Shown: positions 7,470 through 15,765, counted from the first letter of the stretch. The stretch is 42,576 bases of DNA from Streptomyces sp. LBL (GCF_029893585.1 NZ_JARXYX010000053.1:1-42576); one strand, 5' to 3'. Program-made: numbers and translations. Notes: generated by a model from the letters alone, not told the origin.

Positions 7470-8204
7470 CTACGCCGCCTTGGCCTTGGTGGCGTACATG
7501 TCCACGTACTCCTGCCCCGACAGCCGCATGACCTCGGTCATCACCGAGTCGGTCACCGCCCGCAGGACGTACCGGTCGCGGTCCATCCCCTCGTACCGGG
7601 AGAACTCCATGGCCTCACCGAAGCGGACCGTGACCCGGCCGGGGCGCGGCATACCGGAGCCCCCGGGCTGGAGCTTGTCGGTGCCGATGATGGCGAACGG
7701 CACGACGGGAGCGCCGGTCATCATGGCCAGCCGGGCGATGCCCGTACGGCCCCGGTAGAGCCGGCCGTCGGGGGAGCGCGTGCCCTCCGGGTAGATACTG
7801 AAGACCTTGCCCTCCTCCAGCACCCGGCGACCGGTCATCAGCGCCGCGACACCGCCGCGGCCACCGTCCCGGTCGACCGGGATCATGCCGCAGCCCGTGA
7901 AGAACCAGGCCATCAGCCGGCCCTTGATGCCCTTCCCGGTGACGTACTCGTCCTTGCCGATGAAGAAGACCTGTCGGTCGCAGAAGAGCGGCATGATCAT
8001 CGAGTCGATGAACGTGAGGTGGTTGCCGGCCAGGATCACCGGACCGTCGCCAGGGATGTGCTCAGCGCCCTCCACGTGTGGGCGGAACATCAGGCGCATG
8101 ATCGGTCCGAGCACTGCCTTGATGAGCGCGAAGCGGGACAACGGGCCCTCCGGTGTAAAGAGAACGGCCAGGGAATCTGTATGAGTCCGTGCAGGTGAGG
8201 ACAT
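7470..8204 (-). CDS. 1-acyl-sn-glycerol-3-phosphate acyltransferase (PlsC family)
   Basis: A 244-residue membrane-associated acyltransferase that would add the second acyl chain to lysophosphatidate in phospholipid synthesis. The catalytic motif is GNHLTFIDSM (HX4D) and the glycerolphosphate-binding block is YPEGTRSPDGRLYRGRTG. A further conserved block, GCGMIPVDRDGG, lies between them. The start at ATG 8204 has only a weak ribosome site, and a start a few codons downstream cannot be excluded, since the strongly conserved region begins at LFTPEGPLSRFA. It diverges from the glpQ1-like gene. Confidence 0.92.
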   Translation of the reverse strand: MSSPARTHTDSLAVLFTPEGPLSRFALIKAVLGPIMRLMFRPHVEGAEHIPGDGPVILAGNHLTFIDSMIMPLFCDRQVFFIGKDEYVTGKGIKGRLMAWFFTGCGMIPVDRDGGRGGVAALMTGRRVLEEGKVFSIYPEGTRSPDGRLYRGRTGIARLAMMTGAPVVPFAIIGTDKLQPGGSGMPRPGRVTVRFGEAMEFSRYEGMDRDRYVLRAVTDSVMTEVMRLSGQEYVDMYATKAKAA

Positions 8205-8415
8205 TACTCGCGGTTCAGGGGGGCGCGCACATCGGGCACACCGGATTCACCGAGGTCTTACGCACTGTTGACCCACGTTTACCTGCGGCGGCCCGCCGTT
8301 GCCCGGCGGTAACCCGCCCGGAACGATGTGACGCAGGTCGCGTACCCCGGCCGCCCGGTATGAACCGGCATGCAACCGACGGAGCATCAGACATCTGTTC
8401 CCATGCGACATCCCG

Positions 8416-8438
8416 CGTCACCCGCGTGTTCCGCCGCG
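8416..8438 (+). promoter_or_regulatory. Candidate PHO box upstream of the glycerophosphodiesterase
   Basis: CGTCACCCGCG (8416-8426) and GTTCCGCCGCG (8428-8438) each match 9 of 11 positions of the Streptomyces PhoP direct repeat GTTCACCCGSG, but they are spaced 12 rather than 11 bases apart. S. coelicolor glpQ1 is known to be PhoP-controlled. An alternative pair, GTTGACCCAC and GTTTACCTGC, is at 8267-8286. The site is a guess from pattern. Confidence 0.35.
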
Positions 8439-8510
8439 GGCCTCCCGCCCGCCACGTACACGTACCTACGATCGGCGCGCATTCACAAGCCGACGTCAGA
8501 AAGGGCGCTC

Positions 8511-9686
8511 ATGGCAACGCAGGAGTCGCAGCACGAGTCCACCCAGCAGCGGCGCACGGGGCGCCGGGCGCTCCTCGGTGCCGCGGTGTTCGGCGCGGGC
8601 GGAGCGGTCCTCGGACTGTCCGGCACCGCGCGGGCGGCGGGCGCGGGACACGGGGGCGACGGTCTGAAGAGCCTGCCCGTGCCCACGATCATCGGCCACC
8701 GGGGCGCCAGCGGTTACCGCCCCGAGCACACCTTCGGCTCCTACCAGCTGGCCCTCGACATGGGCGCCGACATCGTCGAGGCCGGCGACCTGGTGCCCAC
8801 CAGGGACGGCCACCTCGTCTGCCGTCACGAGCCCGAGATCGGCGGCACCACGGACGTCGCGCGCCACCCCGAGTTCGCCGGCCGCAAGACCACCAAGGTC
8901 CTCGACGGCGTCTCCACCACCGGCTGGTTCACCGAGGACTTCACGCTCGCCGAGCTGAAGACGCTGCGCGCGATCGAGCGCATCCCGGCCAACCGCCCGC
9001 ACAACACGCTCTACGACGGCCGTTGGGAGATCCCCACCTTCGAAGAGGTCCTGAAGTGGCAGGACGAGCAGACCCGCAAGCGCGGCAAGCAGGTCTGGAT
9101 CTACCCGGAGACCAAGCACCCCACCTACTTCCGCAAGCAGGGCCTCGGCCTGGAGGAGCGGGTCGCCAAGCTGCTGCACAAGTACGGCAAGGACAAGCGG
9201 AACTCGCCGGTCATCCTCCAGTCGTTCGAACCGACCAGCATCCAGCGCCTGAACAAGCTCGTCGACAACCCGCTGGCGGTGCTCCTGTCCAGCGCGAACA
9301 GCCGCCCCTGGGACTTCGTCGAGACCGGCGATCCGCGCACCACCGCCGACCTCGTCACCCGCAAGGGCCTGAGGGAGATCGCCGGCTACGCGCAGGGCAT
9401 CGGCCCGACCCTGGACCTGGTCGTCCCGAAGGACGCGAACGGCAAGCTCACCGCCCCGACCACCCTGGTGAAGGACGCCCATGCCGTCGGCCTGGTCCTG
9501 CACCCGTACACCCTGCGCAACGAGAATCCCTTCCTGCCCGCCGAGTTCCGCAAGGGGACGGACGGGGACGCCTACGGCGACGCCTTCGGCGCCTTCCGGG
9601 CCTACTTCGCCACGGGCATCGACGGCGTCTTCACCGACAACCCGGACACCGGTCTGCTGGCTCGCCAGGACTTCGTCAACGGCTGA
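8511..9686 (+). CDS. glpQ1: Tat-exported glycerophosphodiester phosphodiesterase
   Basis: A 391-residue secreted enzyme hydrolysing glycerophosphodiesters to glycerol-3-phosphate and an alcohol, a phosphate and glycerol salvage step. ATG 8511 follows AGAAAGGG. The N-terminus has a twin-arginine signal (TGRRALLG) with a hydrophobic stretch and cleavage near ARA-AG at 41-44. The catalytic core begins IIGHRGASGYRPEHT (His63, Arg64, Glu72), followed by DLVPTRDGHLVCRHE and a C-terminal FRAYFATGIDGVFTDNPDTG. The metal-ligand motif usually read as E-P-D-L-V-P appears here as E-A-G-D-L-V-P, one residue longer. Gene order supports orthology to S. coelicolor glpQ1 (SCO1565, from memory). Confidence 0.9.
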   Translation: MATQESQHESTQQRRTGRRALLGAAVFGAGGAVLGLSGTARAAGAGHGGDGLKSLPVPTIIGHRGASGYRPEHTFGSYQLALDMGADIVEAGDLVPTRDGHLVCRHEPEIGGTTDVARHPEFAGRKTTKVLDGVSTTGWFTEDFTLAELKTLRAIERIPANRPHNTLYDGRWEIPTFEEVLKWQDEQTRKRGKQVWIYPETKHPTYFRKQGLGLEERVAKLLHKYGKDKRNSPVILQSFEPTSIQRLNKLVDNPLAVLLSSANSRPWDFVETGDPRTTADLVTRKGLREIAGYAQGIGPTLDLVVPKDANGKLTAPTTLVKDAHAVGLVLHPYTLRNENPFLPAEFRKGTDGDAYGDAFGAFRAYFATGIDGVFTDNPDTGLLARQDFVNG

Positions 9687-9760
9687 GTCACCGGCCCCGG
9701 TTGGGGTGACATCCAGCGGCCCGGGCAACCCCCGTCCCGGGCCGCCGCGTCGCTCTCGAC

Positions 9761-10315
9761 ATGACGCACGACCTGCTCACCGACCTGCGCCCACTGCTCA
9801 CCGCCGAGGCCTCCGCGGAGGCGCATGCCACCGGAACGGAGCCCGGCGACCTGGAGCAGGCGGTCTGGCTCCGCCTTCTGGAACGCCTCGACGCCCAGGA
9901 CCCGCCCCTCGACCCGCACGGCTGGCTCCGCCGCGCCGTCCGTACGGAATCCCGCCGCAACCGCCGTACGAACCGACGGGAACGGCCGTACGGAGGTGAA
10001 CGGGAACGGCCCTACGGCAGCGAACCGGAACAGCCGTACGGCTGCGAACCGGCCGAGGCAGGGGACCGCAGCCCCGAGCAACTCGCCCTGGCCGCCGCCC
10101 GCCGCCGTGCCCTGCATGACGCCGTACGCCGACTGCCCGGCCGCTGCCCCCGCCTCATGGAGGCGCTCCTGTCGCCGCGGGACCTCACCTACCGCGAGAT
10201 CGCGGGAGAGTTGGGTATCTCACAGGGCAGTCTGGGTCCGGAACGTTCCAGATGTCTGGAATGTCTTCGCCGATTGCTCACGCAGGAGGTTGCGGCCCAT
10301 GAAGCGCGGGGATAG
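9761..10315 (+). CDS. Short ECF-like RNA polymerase sigma factor with an expanded linker
   Basis: This 184-residue protein has a sigma region-2-like helical N-terminus (residues 1-70, including GDLEQAVWLRLLERLD) and a region-4 helix-turn-helix (DLTYREIAGELGISQGSLG, then SRCLECLRRLL). The region 2 core is short and lacks a clear -10 recognition helix, so it may be a divergent or regulatory sigma-like protein. Between the domains an eight-residue unit repeats (ERPYGG, ERERPYGS, EPEQPYGC), encoded by a 24-bp DNA repeat near 9980-10050. No anti-sigma gene is adjacent. The start at ATG 9761 has no strong ribosome site. Confidence 0.75.
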   Translation: MTHDLLTDLRPLLTAEASAEAHATGTEPGDLEQAVWLRLLERLDAQDPPLDPHGWLRRAVRTESRRNRRTNRRERPYGGERERPYGSEPEQPYGCEPAEAGDRSPEQLALAAARRRALHDAVRRLPGRCPRLMEALLSPRDLTYREIAGELGISQGSLGPERSRCLECLRRLLTQEVAAHEARG

Positions 10316-10360
10316 GAGTGAGGAACAACTGGTGATCAGGTGAGCGGGAGGCGTGCGCAC

Positions 10361-10858
10361 ATGGGCATGAGCGTGATCATCTCGGGGGCGGCCGAGCAGG
10401 ACGCGGAACAGATCTTCAGGCTGCAGTACCTCTGCTTCCAGAGTGAGGCGGCGCTGTACGGCAACTACCGCATCGACCCGCTCGTCCAGACCCTGGACTC
10501 GGTCCGCCAGGAAGTCGAGGCGGACTGCGTCTTCGTGGCGCGGCTCGGCGACGAGGTGGTCGGCTCGGTCCGTGGCCGCATCACCGAGGACGGCTCGGCA
10601 GCCATCGGCAAGCTCTGCGTCCACCCCCGCCTCCAGGGCCACGGCATCGGCGCGCGGTTGCTGCGCGCGGCGGAGTCGGCCCTGGAGGAGGAGCGCGGCG
10701 CCAAGAAGTTCCGCCTCTTCACCGGCCGCCGCAGCGAGGGCAACCTGCGCCTGTACCGCCGGGTCGGCTACGAGACGGTCGGCACGTCGAAGGGCGCGGA
10801 CGGGATGGAGATGACCGTCCTGGAAAAGCCGGCGGGCGCGTACGCGGCGACCGCCTGA
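10361..10858 (+). CDS. GNAT family N-acetyltransferase
   Basis: A 165-residue GNAT acetyltransferase expected to move an acetyl group from acetyl-CoA to an amine; the acceptor is unknown. The acetyl-CoA loop reads VHPRLQGHGIGARLL, followed by the C-terminal GNLRLYRRVGYETVGT typical of motif B. ATG 10361 is ten bases after GGGAGG, and a GTG at 10340 in the same frame is less likely. It lies 45 bases after the sigma-like gene and may share its transcript. Confidence 0.9.
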   Translation: MGMSVIISGAAEQDAEQIFRLQYLCFQSEAALYGNYRIDPLVQTLDSVRQEVEADCVFVARLGDEVVGSVRGRITEDGSAAIGKLCVHPRLQGHGIGARLLRAAESALEEERGAKKFRLFTGRRSEGNLRLYRRVGYETVGTSKGADGMEMTVLEKPAGAYAATA

Positions 10859-10865
10859 CCGTGCG

Positions 10866-10900
10866 CCTTCAGGGACGCGGGGAACCGCGTGCCCAGCCAC
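10866..10900 (+). repeat. Second copy of the dispersed GGGGCGCGGGGAAC-type element
   Basis: CTTCAGGGACGCGGGGAACCG is a diverged match to the element at 7383-7412, again located between converging genes (GNAT and a minus-strand membrane protein). Confidence 0.5.
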
Positions 10901-10930
10901 AGCCGGACCGGATGCTGCCGCCTGGAGAAC

Positions 10931-11359
10931 TCAGGCGGCATCTCCCTGCCGCGCGGCCTTACGCAGCCAGTACATCGCAGACAACGGCAACAGCACCGGG
11001 ATGAAGACGTACCCCATCCCGAAGTCCGACCACACGGTGGCGTCGGGAAACGCGGACGGCTCGGCCAGCGTCCACGTACCGACGATCAGCACGCCCGCCA
11101 GCTCGGCCCCACAGCACACCAGCGCCGCCTTGCGCGCCGTCTCCCCACCCCGCACCAGCGAGTACGTGATGAACCCATAGACGAGCCCCGCCGCCGCGGA
11201 CAACGCATACGCGAGTGGCGCCCGGTCGAACTCCGTGGAGATCTGCACCACCGAGCGCGACACCGCCCCGACGACCATCACGCCGTAGAGCCACACCAGC
11301 AGCATCCCCGGCCCGCTGATCAGCCGTTGCCGCGTCGGTTTCTCCTCCGTCACGGCCAC
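10931..11359 (-). CDS. Integral membrane protein, unknown function
   Basis: A 142-residue protein with four predicted membrane helices (MLLVWLYGVMVVGAV, LAYALSAAAGLVYGFI, AALVCCGAELAGVLIVG, YVFIPVLLPLSAMYW) and a short charged N-terminus (TEEKPTRQRL). I chose GTG 11359, five bases after GGGGAGG and one base past the stop of the upstream gene, over ATG 11380, which would overlap that gene. No family beyond conserved actinobacterial membrane protein is recognised. It forms a two-gene unit with the next entry. Confidence 0.75.
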   Translation of the reverse strand: MAVTEEKPTRQRLISGPGMLLVWLYGVMVVGAVSRSVVQISTEFDRAPLAYALSAAAGLVYGFITYSLVRGGETARKAALVCCGAELAGVLIVGTWTLAEPSAFPDATVWSDFGMGYVFIPVLLPLSAMYWLRKAARQGDAA

Positions 11360-11360
11360 C

Positions 11361-11720
11361 TCAGCCTCCCCAGATGTCATAAAGACGTACCTCAAGGACC
11401 GCCAGCACCACACCGCCGGCGGCCACCGTCGCCGAGCCCCACCGGGTCCGCTCCGCCAGCGACATGAAACCTACCGCCGGTACGCAGGCGACGGCGCCCA
11501 GCAGATACGCCACGAAGATCGTCGTGCCCTGGTCCGGCTTCTCGCCCCGCGCCAGCTGCACGATCCCGATCACCAACTGCACCAGGGCCAGCACCGACAC
11601 CACGGCCATCCCGATGAAGTGCCAGTCCTTCGTCGGCTGATCACGGTATGCGGCCCAGCCGCACCACGCGGCGAGCAGAAGTGCGGCGACGCCGGTCACG
11701 AGCGTCAGGACGGCAAGCAT
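11361..11720 (-). CDS. Small integral membrane protein, unknown function
   Basis: A 119-residue protein with about four hydrophobic helices beginning LAVLTLVTGVAALLLAAWCG and ending in a helix VAAGGVVLAVLEVRLYDIWGG. It is the first gene of a coupled pair with the membrane protein at 10931-11359. No catalytic or transport motif is visible. The two are divergent from the HAD phosphatase. Confidence 0.75.
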   Translation of the reverse strand: MLAVLTLVTGVAALLLAAWCGWAAYRDQPTKDWHFIGMAVVSVLALVQLVIGIVQLARGEKPDQGTTIFVAYLLGAVACVPAVGFMSLAERTRWGSATVAAGGVVLAVLEVRLYDIWGG

Positions 11721-11789
11721 GCCGCGACCCTATTACGGGCCAAAAGGCCCGGCGCGGCCGACCCCGGGGTGCGTCGTAGGGTCGAGGGC

Positions 11790-12440
11790 ATGAAGATCCA
11801 CGCACAAGCCCTCCTGTTCGACAACGACGGCACCCTCGTCTCGTCCCTCGCCTCCGTGGACCGCTGCTGGACGCAGTGGGCCGTGGAGTACGGGATCACC
11901 GTCGAGGACTTCGCCCGCGTCGCACTGCACGGGCGGCCGGCCGCCGAGATAGCCGCCGACCTGCTGCCCGCCGGCCTCGTCCCGGAGGCCGTCGCGCGGA
12001 TCGAGAAGCTGGAGGTGGAGGACGTACCGAACGACGGTGTACACCTGCTGCCCGGCACCAAGGCATTCCTGGACACGCTGCCCGCCGAGCGCTGGGCCGT
12101 CGTCACCTCCGCCACCCGGCGCCTCGCCGAGGCCCGCCTCGACGCCGTCGGCATCCTGCCCAAGACGCTGATCACCGCCGATGACATCACCCGCGGCAAG
12201 CCCGACCCCGAGCCGTACCTGCTCGCCGCCCGCGAACTGGGTGTCGACCCCGCCCGCTGCGTGGTCTTCGAGGACGCCCCGGCCGGGCTGCAGGCGGGAC
12301 GCGCGGCCGGTATGACCACCGTGGCGTTGACCACAACCCACCAGGCCCACGAGCTCACCGCCGACCTGGTGGTGAAGGACCTGTCGGCGTTGTCCGCGCT
12401 CGTCACCGACAGGGGAGTGGAGATCTCCCTCCGCGCCTGA
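11790..12440 (+). CDS. HAD superfamily phosphatase (beta-phosphoglucomutase-like)
   Basis: A 216-residue haloacid-dehalogenase hydrolase with all four motifs: DNDGT (Asp11 nucleophile, Asp13 acid/base), VTSAT (motif II), Lys in ITRGKPDPEPYL (motif III) and VFEDAPAGLQAG (motif IV). The cap between motifs I and II is the helical C1 type. It probably dephosphorylates a small sugar phosphate or 2-phosphoglycolate-like compound; the substrate is unknown. ATG 11790 is preceded by TCGAGGG. Confidence 0.9.
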   Translation: MKIHAQALLFDNDGTLVSSLASVDRCWTQWAVEYGITVEDFARVALHGRPAAEIAADLLPAGLVPEAVARIEKLEVEDVPNDGVHLLPGTKAFLDTLPAERWAVVTSATRRLAEARLDAVGILPKTLITADDITRGKPDPEPYLLAARELGVDPARCVVFEDAPAGLQAGRAAGMTTVALTTTHQAHELTADLVVKDLSALSALVTDRGVEISLRA

Positions 12441-12444
12441 CGGG

Positions 12445-12471
12445 TGTCCGCCGCCGTCCAGCATGCGGACA
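12445..12471 (+). terminator. Terminator after the HAD phosphatase
   Basis: TGTCCGC (12445-12451) and GCGGACA (12465-12471) form a perfect 7-bp stem with a 13-base loop, five bases past the stop codon. Confidence 0.6.
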
Positions 12472-12512
12472 GCGGTGTGCTGTCAGGACCGTAGGTCTGT
12501 TTTACTGATCGC

Positions 12513-12599
12513 ATGACCATGACGAGCAGCCGCACCCTTGCGACCGAGGCGACCCTGACGCCCGGTGCTCGTTGTATGTGTCGAATGTGCGCCTTCTAG
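12513..12599 (+). CDS. Met/Cys-ending leader peptide upstream of the methionine importer
   Basis: A 28-codon frame, ATG 12513 to TAG 12597-12599, reads MTMTSSRTLATEATL and ends GARCMCRMCAF. Five of the last eight residues are Cys or Met (C-M-C-R-M-C-A-F), and the peptide also opens M-T-M. It ends 32 bases before a G/C-rich stem-loop and 271 bases before metN. A short ORF whose final codons are rich in the amino acids the downstream operon supplies is the classic design of ribosome-mediated attenuation, and actinobacterial cysteine-attenuated leaders are known. Translation is inferred: the ribosome site is poor, although the ORF lies close behind a possible promoter, so leaderless or near-leaderless translation is possible. 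Confidence 0.65.
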   Translation: MTMTSSRTLATEATLTPGARCMCRMCAF

Positions 12600-12623
12600 A
12601 GGGCCCCGCACCCTCGTGAGCCA

Positions 12624-12668
12624 TGGGGGTGCCCCCGCTCGAGCGAAAGCCGAGAGTGGGGGAGCCCC
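12624..12668 (+). promoter_or_regulatory. Stem-loop between leader peptide and metN (dispersed repeat, possible attenuator)
   Basis: CCCCCGCTC (12632-12640) pairs with GAGTGGGGG (12654-12662), and an outer GGGG (12625-12628) can pair with CCCC (12665-12668). The sequence GGGGGTGCCCCCGCTCGAGC is a familiar dispersed intergenic element in Streptomyces. Its place directly behind the Met/Cys leader makes it a candidate attenuator stem, but a chance insertion of a common repeat would look the same. Confidence 0.5.
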
Positions 12669-12870
12669 GAAGCGAGCCGCCGTGGCCTGTCCGTGCGCCG
12701 CATCCCGTACGTGAGGGACGCCTCCCCACTGCCTGACCGGCGCGAGACGCCCATCGCGCACATGTTCTACTCCGGCTCCCCTGCCCCGCACGAGAACCGT
12801 GCCGCGTTCCGACCGAATGCACCCGCCAGGGCACACCCACGCCCTGCACACGACAGTGACGGAAACCCAC

Positions 12871-13923
12871 GTGATCACCACATCGGGCCTCACCAAGGTC
12901 TACCGATCCCGCGACCGAGAGGTCACCGCCCTCGACGGCGTCGATCTCCACGTCCGCGAAGGCGAGGTGTACGGCGTCATCGGCCAGTCCGGCGCCGGCA
13001 AGTCCTCGCTCATCCGCTGCGTCAACCTGCTGGAACGCCCCACCGCCGGCACGGTGACCGTCGCCGGGCAGGACCTCACCGCCCTGGCCGGGCGCGGAGC
13101 CCGGGCCGGCCGCGAGCTGCGCCGGGCGCGCAACCGTATCGGCATGGTCTTCCAGCACTTCAACCTGCTGTCCTCCCGGACCGTGCAGGACAACGTCGAG
13201 CTGCCGCTGGAGATCCTCGGCATGTCGGGGAAGGAGCGTGCGCGCAAGGCGCTCGAACTCCTCGACCTCGTCGGTCTCGCCGACCAGGCCAAGGCCTACC
13301 CGGCCCAGCTCTCCGGCGGCCAGAAGCAGCGCGTCGGCATCGCCCGCGCCCTGGCCGGCGACCCGAAGGTGCTGCTCTCCGACGAGGCGACCAGCGCCCT
13401 CGACCCCGAGACCACCCGCTCGATCCTCCAACTGCTGCGCGACCTGAACCAGCAGCTCGGCCTGACGGTCCTGCTCATCACCCACGAGATGGACGTCGTG
13501 AAGTCGATCTGCGACTCGGCCGCCCTCATGGAGAACGGCCGCATCGTCGAGTCCGGCACGGTCAGCGAGCTGCTCGCGACCCCGGGCTCCGAACTGGCCT
13601 CCGCGCTCTTCCCGGTGGGTGGCGAGGCATCCGGCGCCGACCGCACCGTCGTCGATGTCACCTTCCAGGGCGAGGCCGCGACCCGGCCGGTCGTCTCCCA
13701 ACTCTCTCGCACCTACAACATCGACATATCGATCCTAGGCGCCGCCATCGACACCGTCGGGGGCCTCCAGGTCGGCCGGATGCGCATCGAACTGCCCGGC
13801 CGCTACGAGGACAACGTGGTGCCGATCGGCTTCCTGCGCGAACAGGGACTGCAGATCGACGTCGTGGGCCAAGAGGGCGAAGAGGGCGACGCGCCCCTGC
13901 TGCTGAAGGACGGTGCCAAGTGA
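12871..13923 (+). CDS. metN: Methionine ABC transporter ATP-binding protein
   Basis: A 350-residue ABC ATPase that powers methionine uptake with MetI and MetQ. Walker A is GQSGAGKS (38-45), the signature LSGGQKQRVGIARAL starts at 147, and Walker B is VLLSDEATSALDP (Asp171). Residues after about 255 form the C-terminal NIL/ACT-type domain characteristic of MetN (VVDVTFQGEAATRPVVSQL... ending near 345), where methionine binds to inhibit transport. I chose GTG 12871 because it gives the family N-terminus ITTSGLTKVYRSRDREV. Its stop overlaps metI (GTGA). Confidence 0.95.
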   Translation: MITTSGLTKVYRSRDREVTALDGVDLHVREGEVYGVIGQSGAGKSSLIRCVNLLERPTAGTVTVAGQDLTALAGRGARAGRELRRARNRIGMVFQHFNLLSSRTVQDNVELPLEILGMSGKERARKALELLDLVGLADQAKAYPAQLSGGQKQRVGIARALAGDPKVLLSDEATSALDPETTRSILQLLRDLNQQLGLTVLLITHEMDVVKSICDSAALMENGRIVESGTVSELLATPGSELASALFPVGGEASGADRTVVDVTFQGEAATRPVVSQLSRTYNIDISILGAAIDTVGGLQVGRMRIELPGRYEDNVVPIGFLREQGLQIDVVGQEGEEGDAPLLLKDGAK

Positions 13924-14657
13924 CCTGGTCCGAGATGCAGCCCCTGCTGGAGCAGGCGTGTTGGGACACCCTCTACATGGTCGGCTGGTCCACGTTGATC
14001 GCCGTCGTCGGCGGCCTCCCGCTCGGCGTCCTCCTCGTCCTCACCGACCGGGGCGGACTGGTCCAGAACGTCGTCGCGAACAAGGTCATCGGGCAGGTCG
14101 TGAACATCGCCCGCTCGATGCCCTTCATCATCCTGATGGTCGCCCTGATGAACGTCACCCGCTCGATCACCGGGACGACCATCGGCCGCGAGGCCGCGAT
14201 CGTGCCGCTCGCGATCGGCGCGATCCCCTTCTTCGCCCGCCTGGTCGAGACGGCTGTCCGCGAAGTGGACGGCGGGCTCGTCGAGGCCGTGCAGGCCATG
14301 GGCGGCAACACCTGGACGATCGTCCGCAAGGTCCTCGTCCCCGAGTCCCTGCCCTCGCTCATCTCCAGCACCACGACCACGATCGTCGCCCTCATCGGCT
14401 ACTCCGCGATGGCCGGCACGGTCGGCGCGGGCGGCCTCGGCGACATCGCCATCCGCTACGGCTACCAGCGCTTCGAGACCGACCTGATGTGGATCACCGT
14501 GGCGATCCTCGCGGTCGTCATCTCGGCCTTCCAGTTCGCCGGTGACTACGCGGCCCGCTCCCTGCACCGCCGCGGCGGCCGGTCCGGCCCCGCGCCGAGG
14601 CTGCGCCTGCTGAAGGCGAAGGATCCGGCGTCCGCGGACATCAGCAAGATCGCGTAA
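13920..14657 (+). CDS. metI: Methionine ABC transporter permease
   Basis: A 245-residue inner-membrane permease of the D-methionine (MUT) family with about five helices and the coupling loop EAVQAMGGNTWTIVRKVLVPE. MetI signatures such as NIARSMPFIILMVAL and the terminal YGYQRFETDLMW are present. Its GTG start overlaps the metN stop by four bases, so translation is coupled. Confidence 0.95.
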   Translation: MTWSEMQPLLEQACWDTLYMVGWSTLIAVVGGLPLGVLLVLTDRGGLVQNVVANKVIGQVVNIARSMPFIILMVALMNVTRSITGTTIGREAAIVPLAIGAIPFFARLVETAVREVDGGLVEAVQAMGGNTWTIVRKVLVPESLPSLISSTTTTIVALIGYSAMAGTVGAGGLGDIAIRYGYQRFETDLMWITVAILAVVISAFQFAGDYAARSLHRRGGRSGPAPRLRLLKAKDPASADISKIA

Positions 14658-14768
14658 AGCCCCCGGACTGCCTGTCCAAGTCCTCCCCGGACTCCCCGTC
14701 CGAGCCCCCCCCAGACTCCCCGTCCACCCACGACGGGGCCGCCGCACCCATCAGGAAAGGCGCTTTTC

Positions 14769-15596
14769 GTGCGTAACGCCGCAAAGATCACCGCTACCGT
14801 CCTCGCCGCCGGAGCCCTCACCCTCGGGCTCACCGCGTGCGGCTCGGACCAGGGCTCCGCCTCCGACACCAGCGGACCGCTGATCGTCGCCGCGAGCCCG
14901 ACCCCGCACGCCGAGATCCTCGGCTACGTCAGGGACCACCTGGCGAAGAAGGCGGGACTCGACCTGGAGGTCAAGGAGTTCACCGACTACGTCACGCCGA
15001 ACACGGCGACGGAGGACGGCTCCGTGGGCGCCAACTACTTCCAGAACCAGCCGTACCTCGACGACTTCAACAAGAAGAAGGGCACCCACATCGTGCCCGT
15101 CGTCACCGTCCACCTGGAGCCGCTCGGCCTCTACTCCCACAAGGTCAAGAGCGCCGACGACCTGAAGCGCGGTGCCACCGTGGCCGTCCCGAACGACAGC
15201 GTGAACGAGGCGCGGGCGCTGAAGCTCCTCGACGCCAACGGGATCATCACGCTCAAGGACGGCGTGGGCAACGACGCGACCCCCTCCGACATCGCGAAGA
15301 ACCCGAAGAACCTCACGTTCAAGGAACTGGAGGCGGCCCAGACCCCGCGCTCCCTGGACGACGTGGACGCCGCGGTCGTCAACGGCAACTACGCCATCGA
15401 GGCCGACCTCAAGCCCGCCAAGGACGCCCTCGTGCTGGAGTCCGCGAAGAACAACCCGTACGGCAACTTCCTCGCCGTCAAGGAGGGCAACGAGGACGAC
15501 CCGCGGGTGAAGAAGCTCGCCCGGCTCCTCACCTCCGCCGAGGTCAAGAAGTTCATCCAGGACAAGTACGACGGCTCGGTCACCGCGTCCTTCTGA
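14769..15596 (+). CDS. metQ: Methionine-binding lipoprotein (NLPA family)
   Basis: A 275-residue substrate-binding lipoprotein with signal peptide and lipobox LTAC (Cys24), so it is lipid-anchored outside the membrane. The NLPA-family core is visible in PTPHAEILGYV, VGANYFQNQPYLDDFN and VAVPNDSVNEARAL, with conserved VVNGNYAIEADL near the C-terminus. GTG 14769 follows GAAAGG. The 111-base gap from metI contains two copies of GACTCCCCGTCC. Confidence 0.95.
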   Translation: MRNAAKITATVLAAGALTLGLTACGSDQGSASDTSGPLIVAASPTPHAEILGYVRDHLAKKAGLDLEVKEFTDYVTPNTATEDGSVGANYFQNQPYLDDFNKKKGTHIVPVVTVHLEPLGLYSHKVKSADDLKRGATVAVPNDSVNEARALKLLDANGIITLKDGVGNDATPSDIAKNPKNLTFKELEAAQTPRSLDDVDAAVVNGNYAIEADLKPAKDALVLESAKNNPYGNFLAVKEGNEDDPRVKKLARLLTSAEVKKFIQDKYDGSVTASF

Positions 15597-15653
15597 TCCC
15601 GGCCGCGTCCGGCCGGCTCCGGCCGACGGCGCGTATACGGCGTATCACCACGC

Positions 15654-15688
15654 ACGGGGTCCGTCCCATGACTGGGGGTGGACCCCGT
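15654..15688 (+). terminator. Terminator of the metNIQ operon
   Basis: ACGGGGTCC (15654-15662) and GGACCCCGT (15680-15688) form a perfect 9-bp stem with a 17-base loop, 58 bases past the metQ stop. Confidence 0.65.
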
Positions 15689-15765
15689 CGTACGGTTCGG
15701 TGCTCACATACTGCATGCTGGCAGTTCAGCAGGCTGAAGGCTTCCCGACGGTTACGGAGCGGCGC

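Noticed and set aside
12441..12870. SAM (S-box) riboswitch before metN
   Set aside because: None of the conserved S-box helices or core bases are visible; the leader peptide is a better fit.
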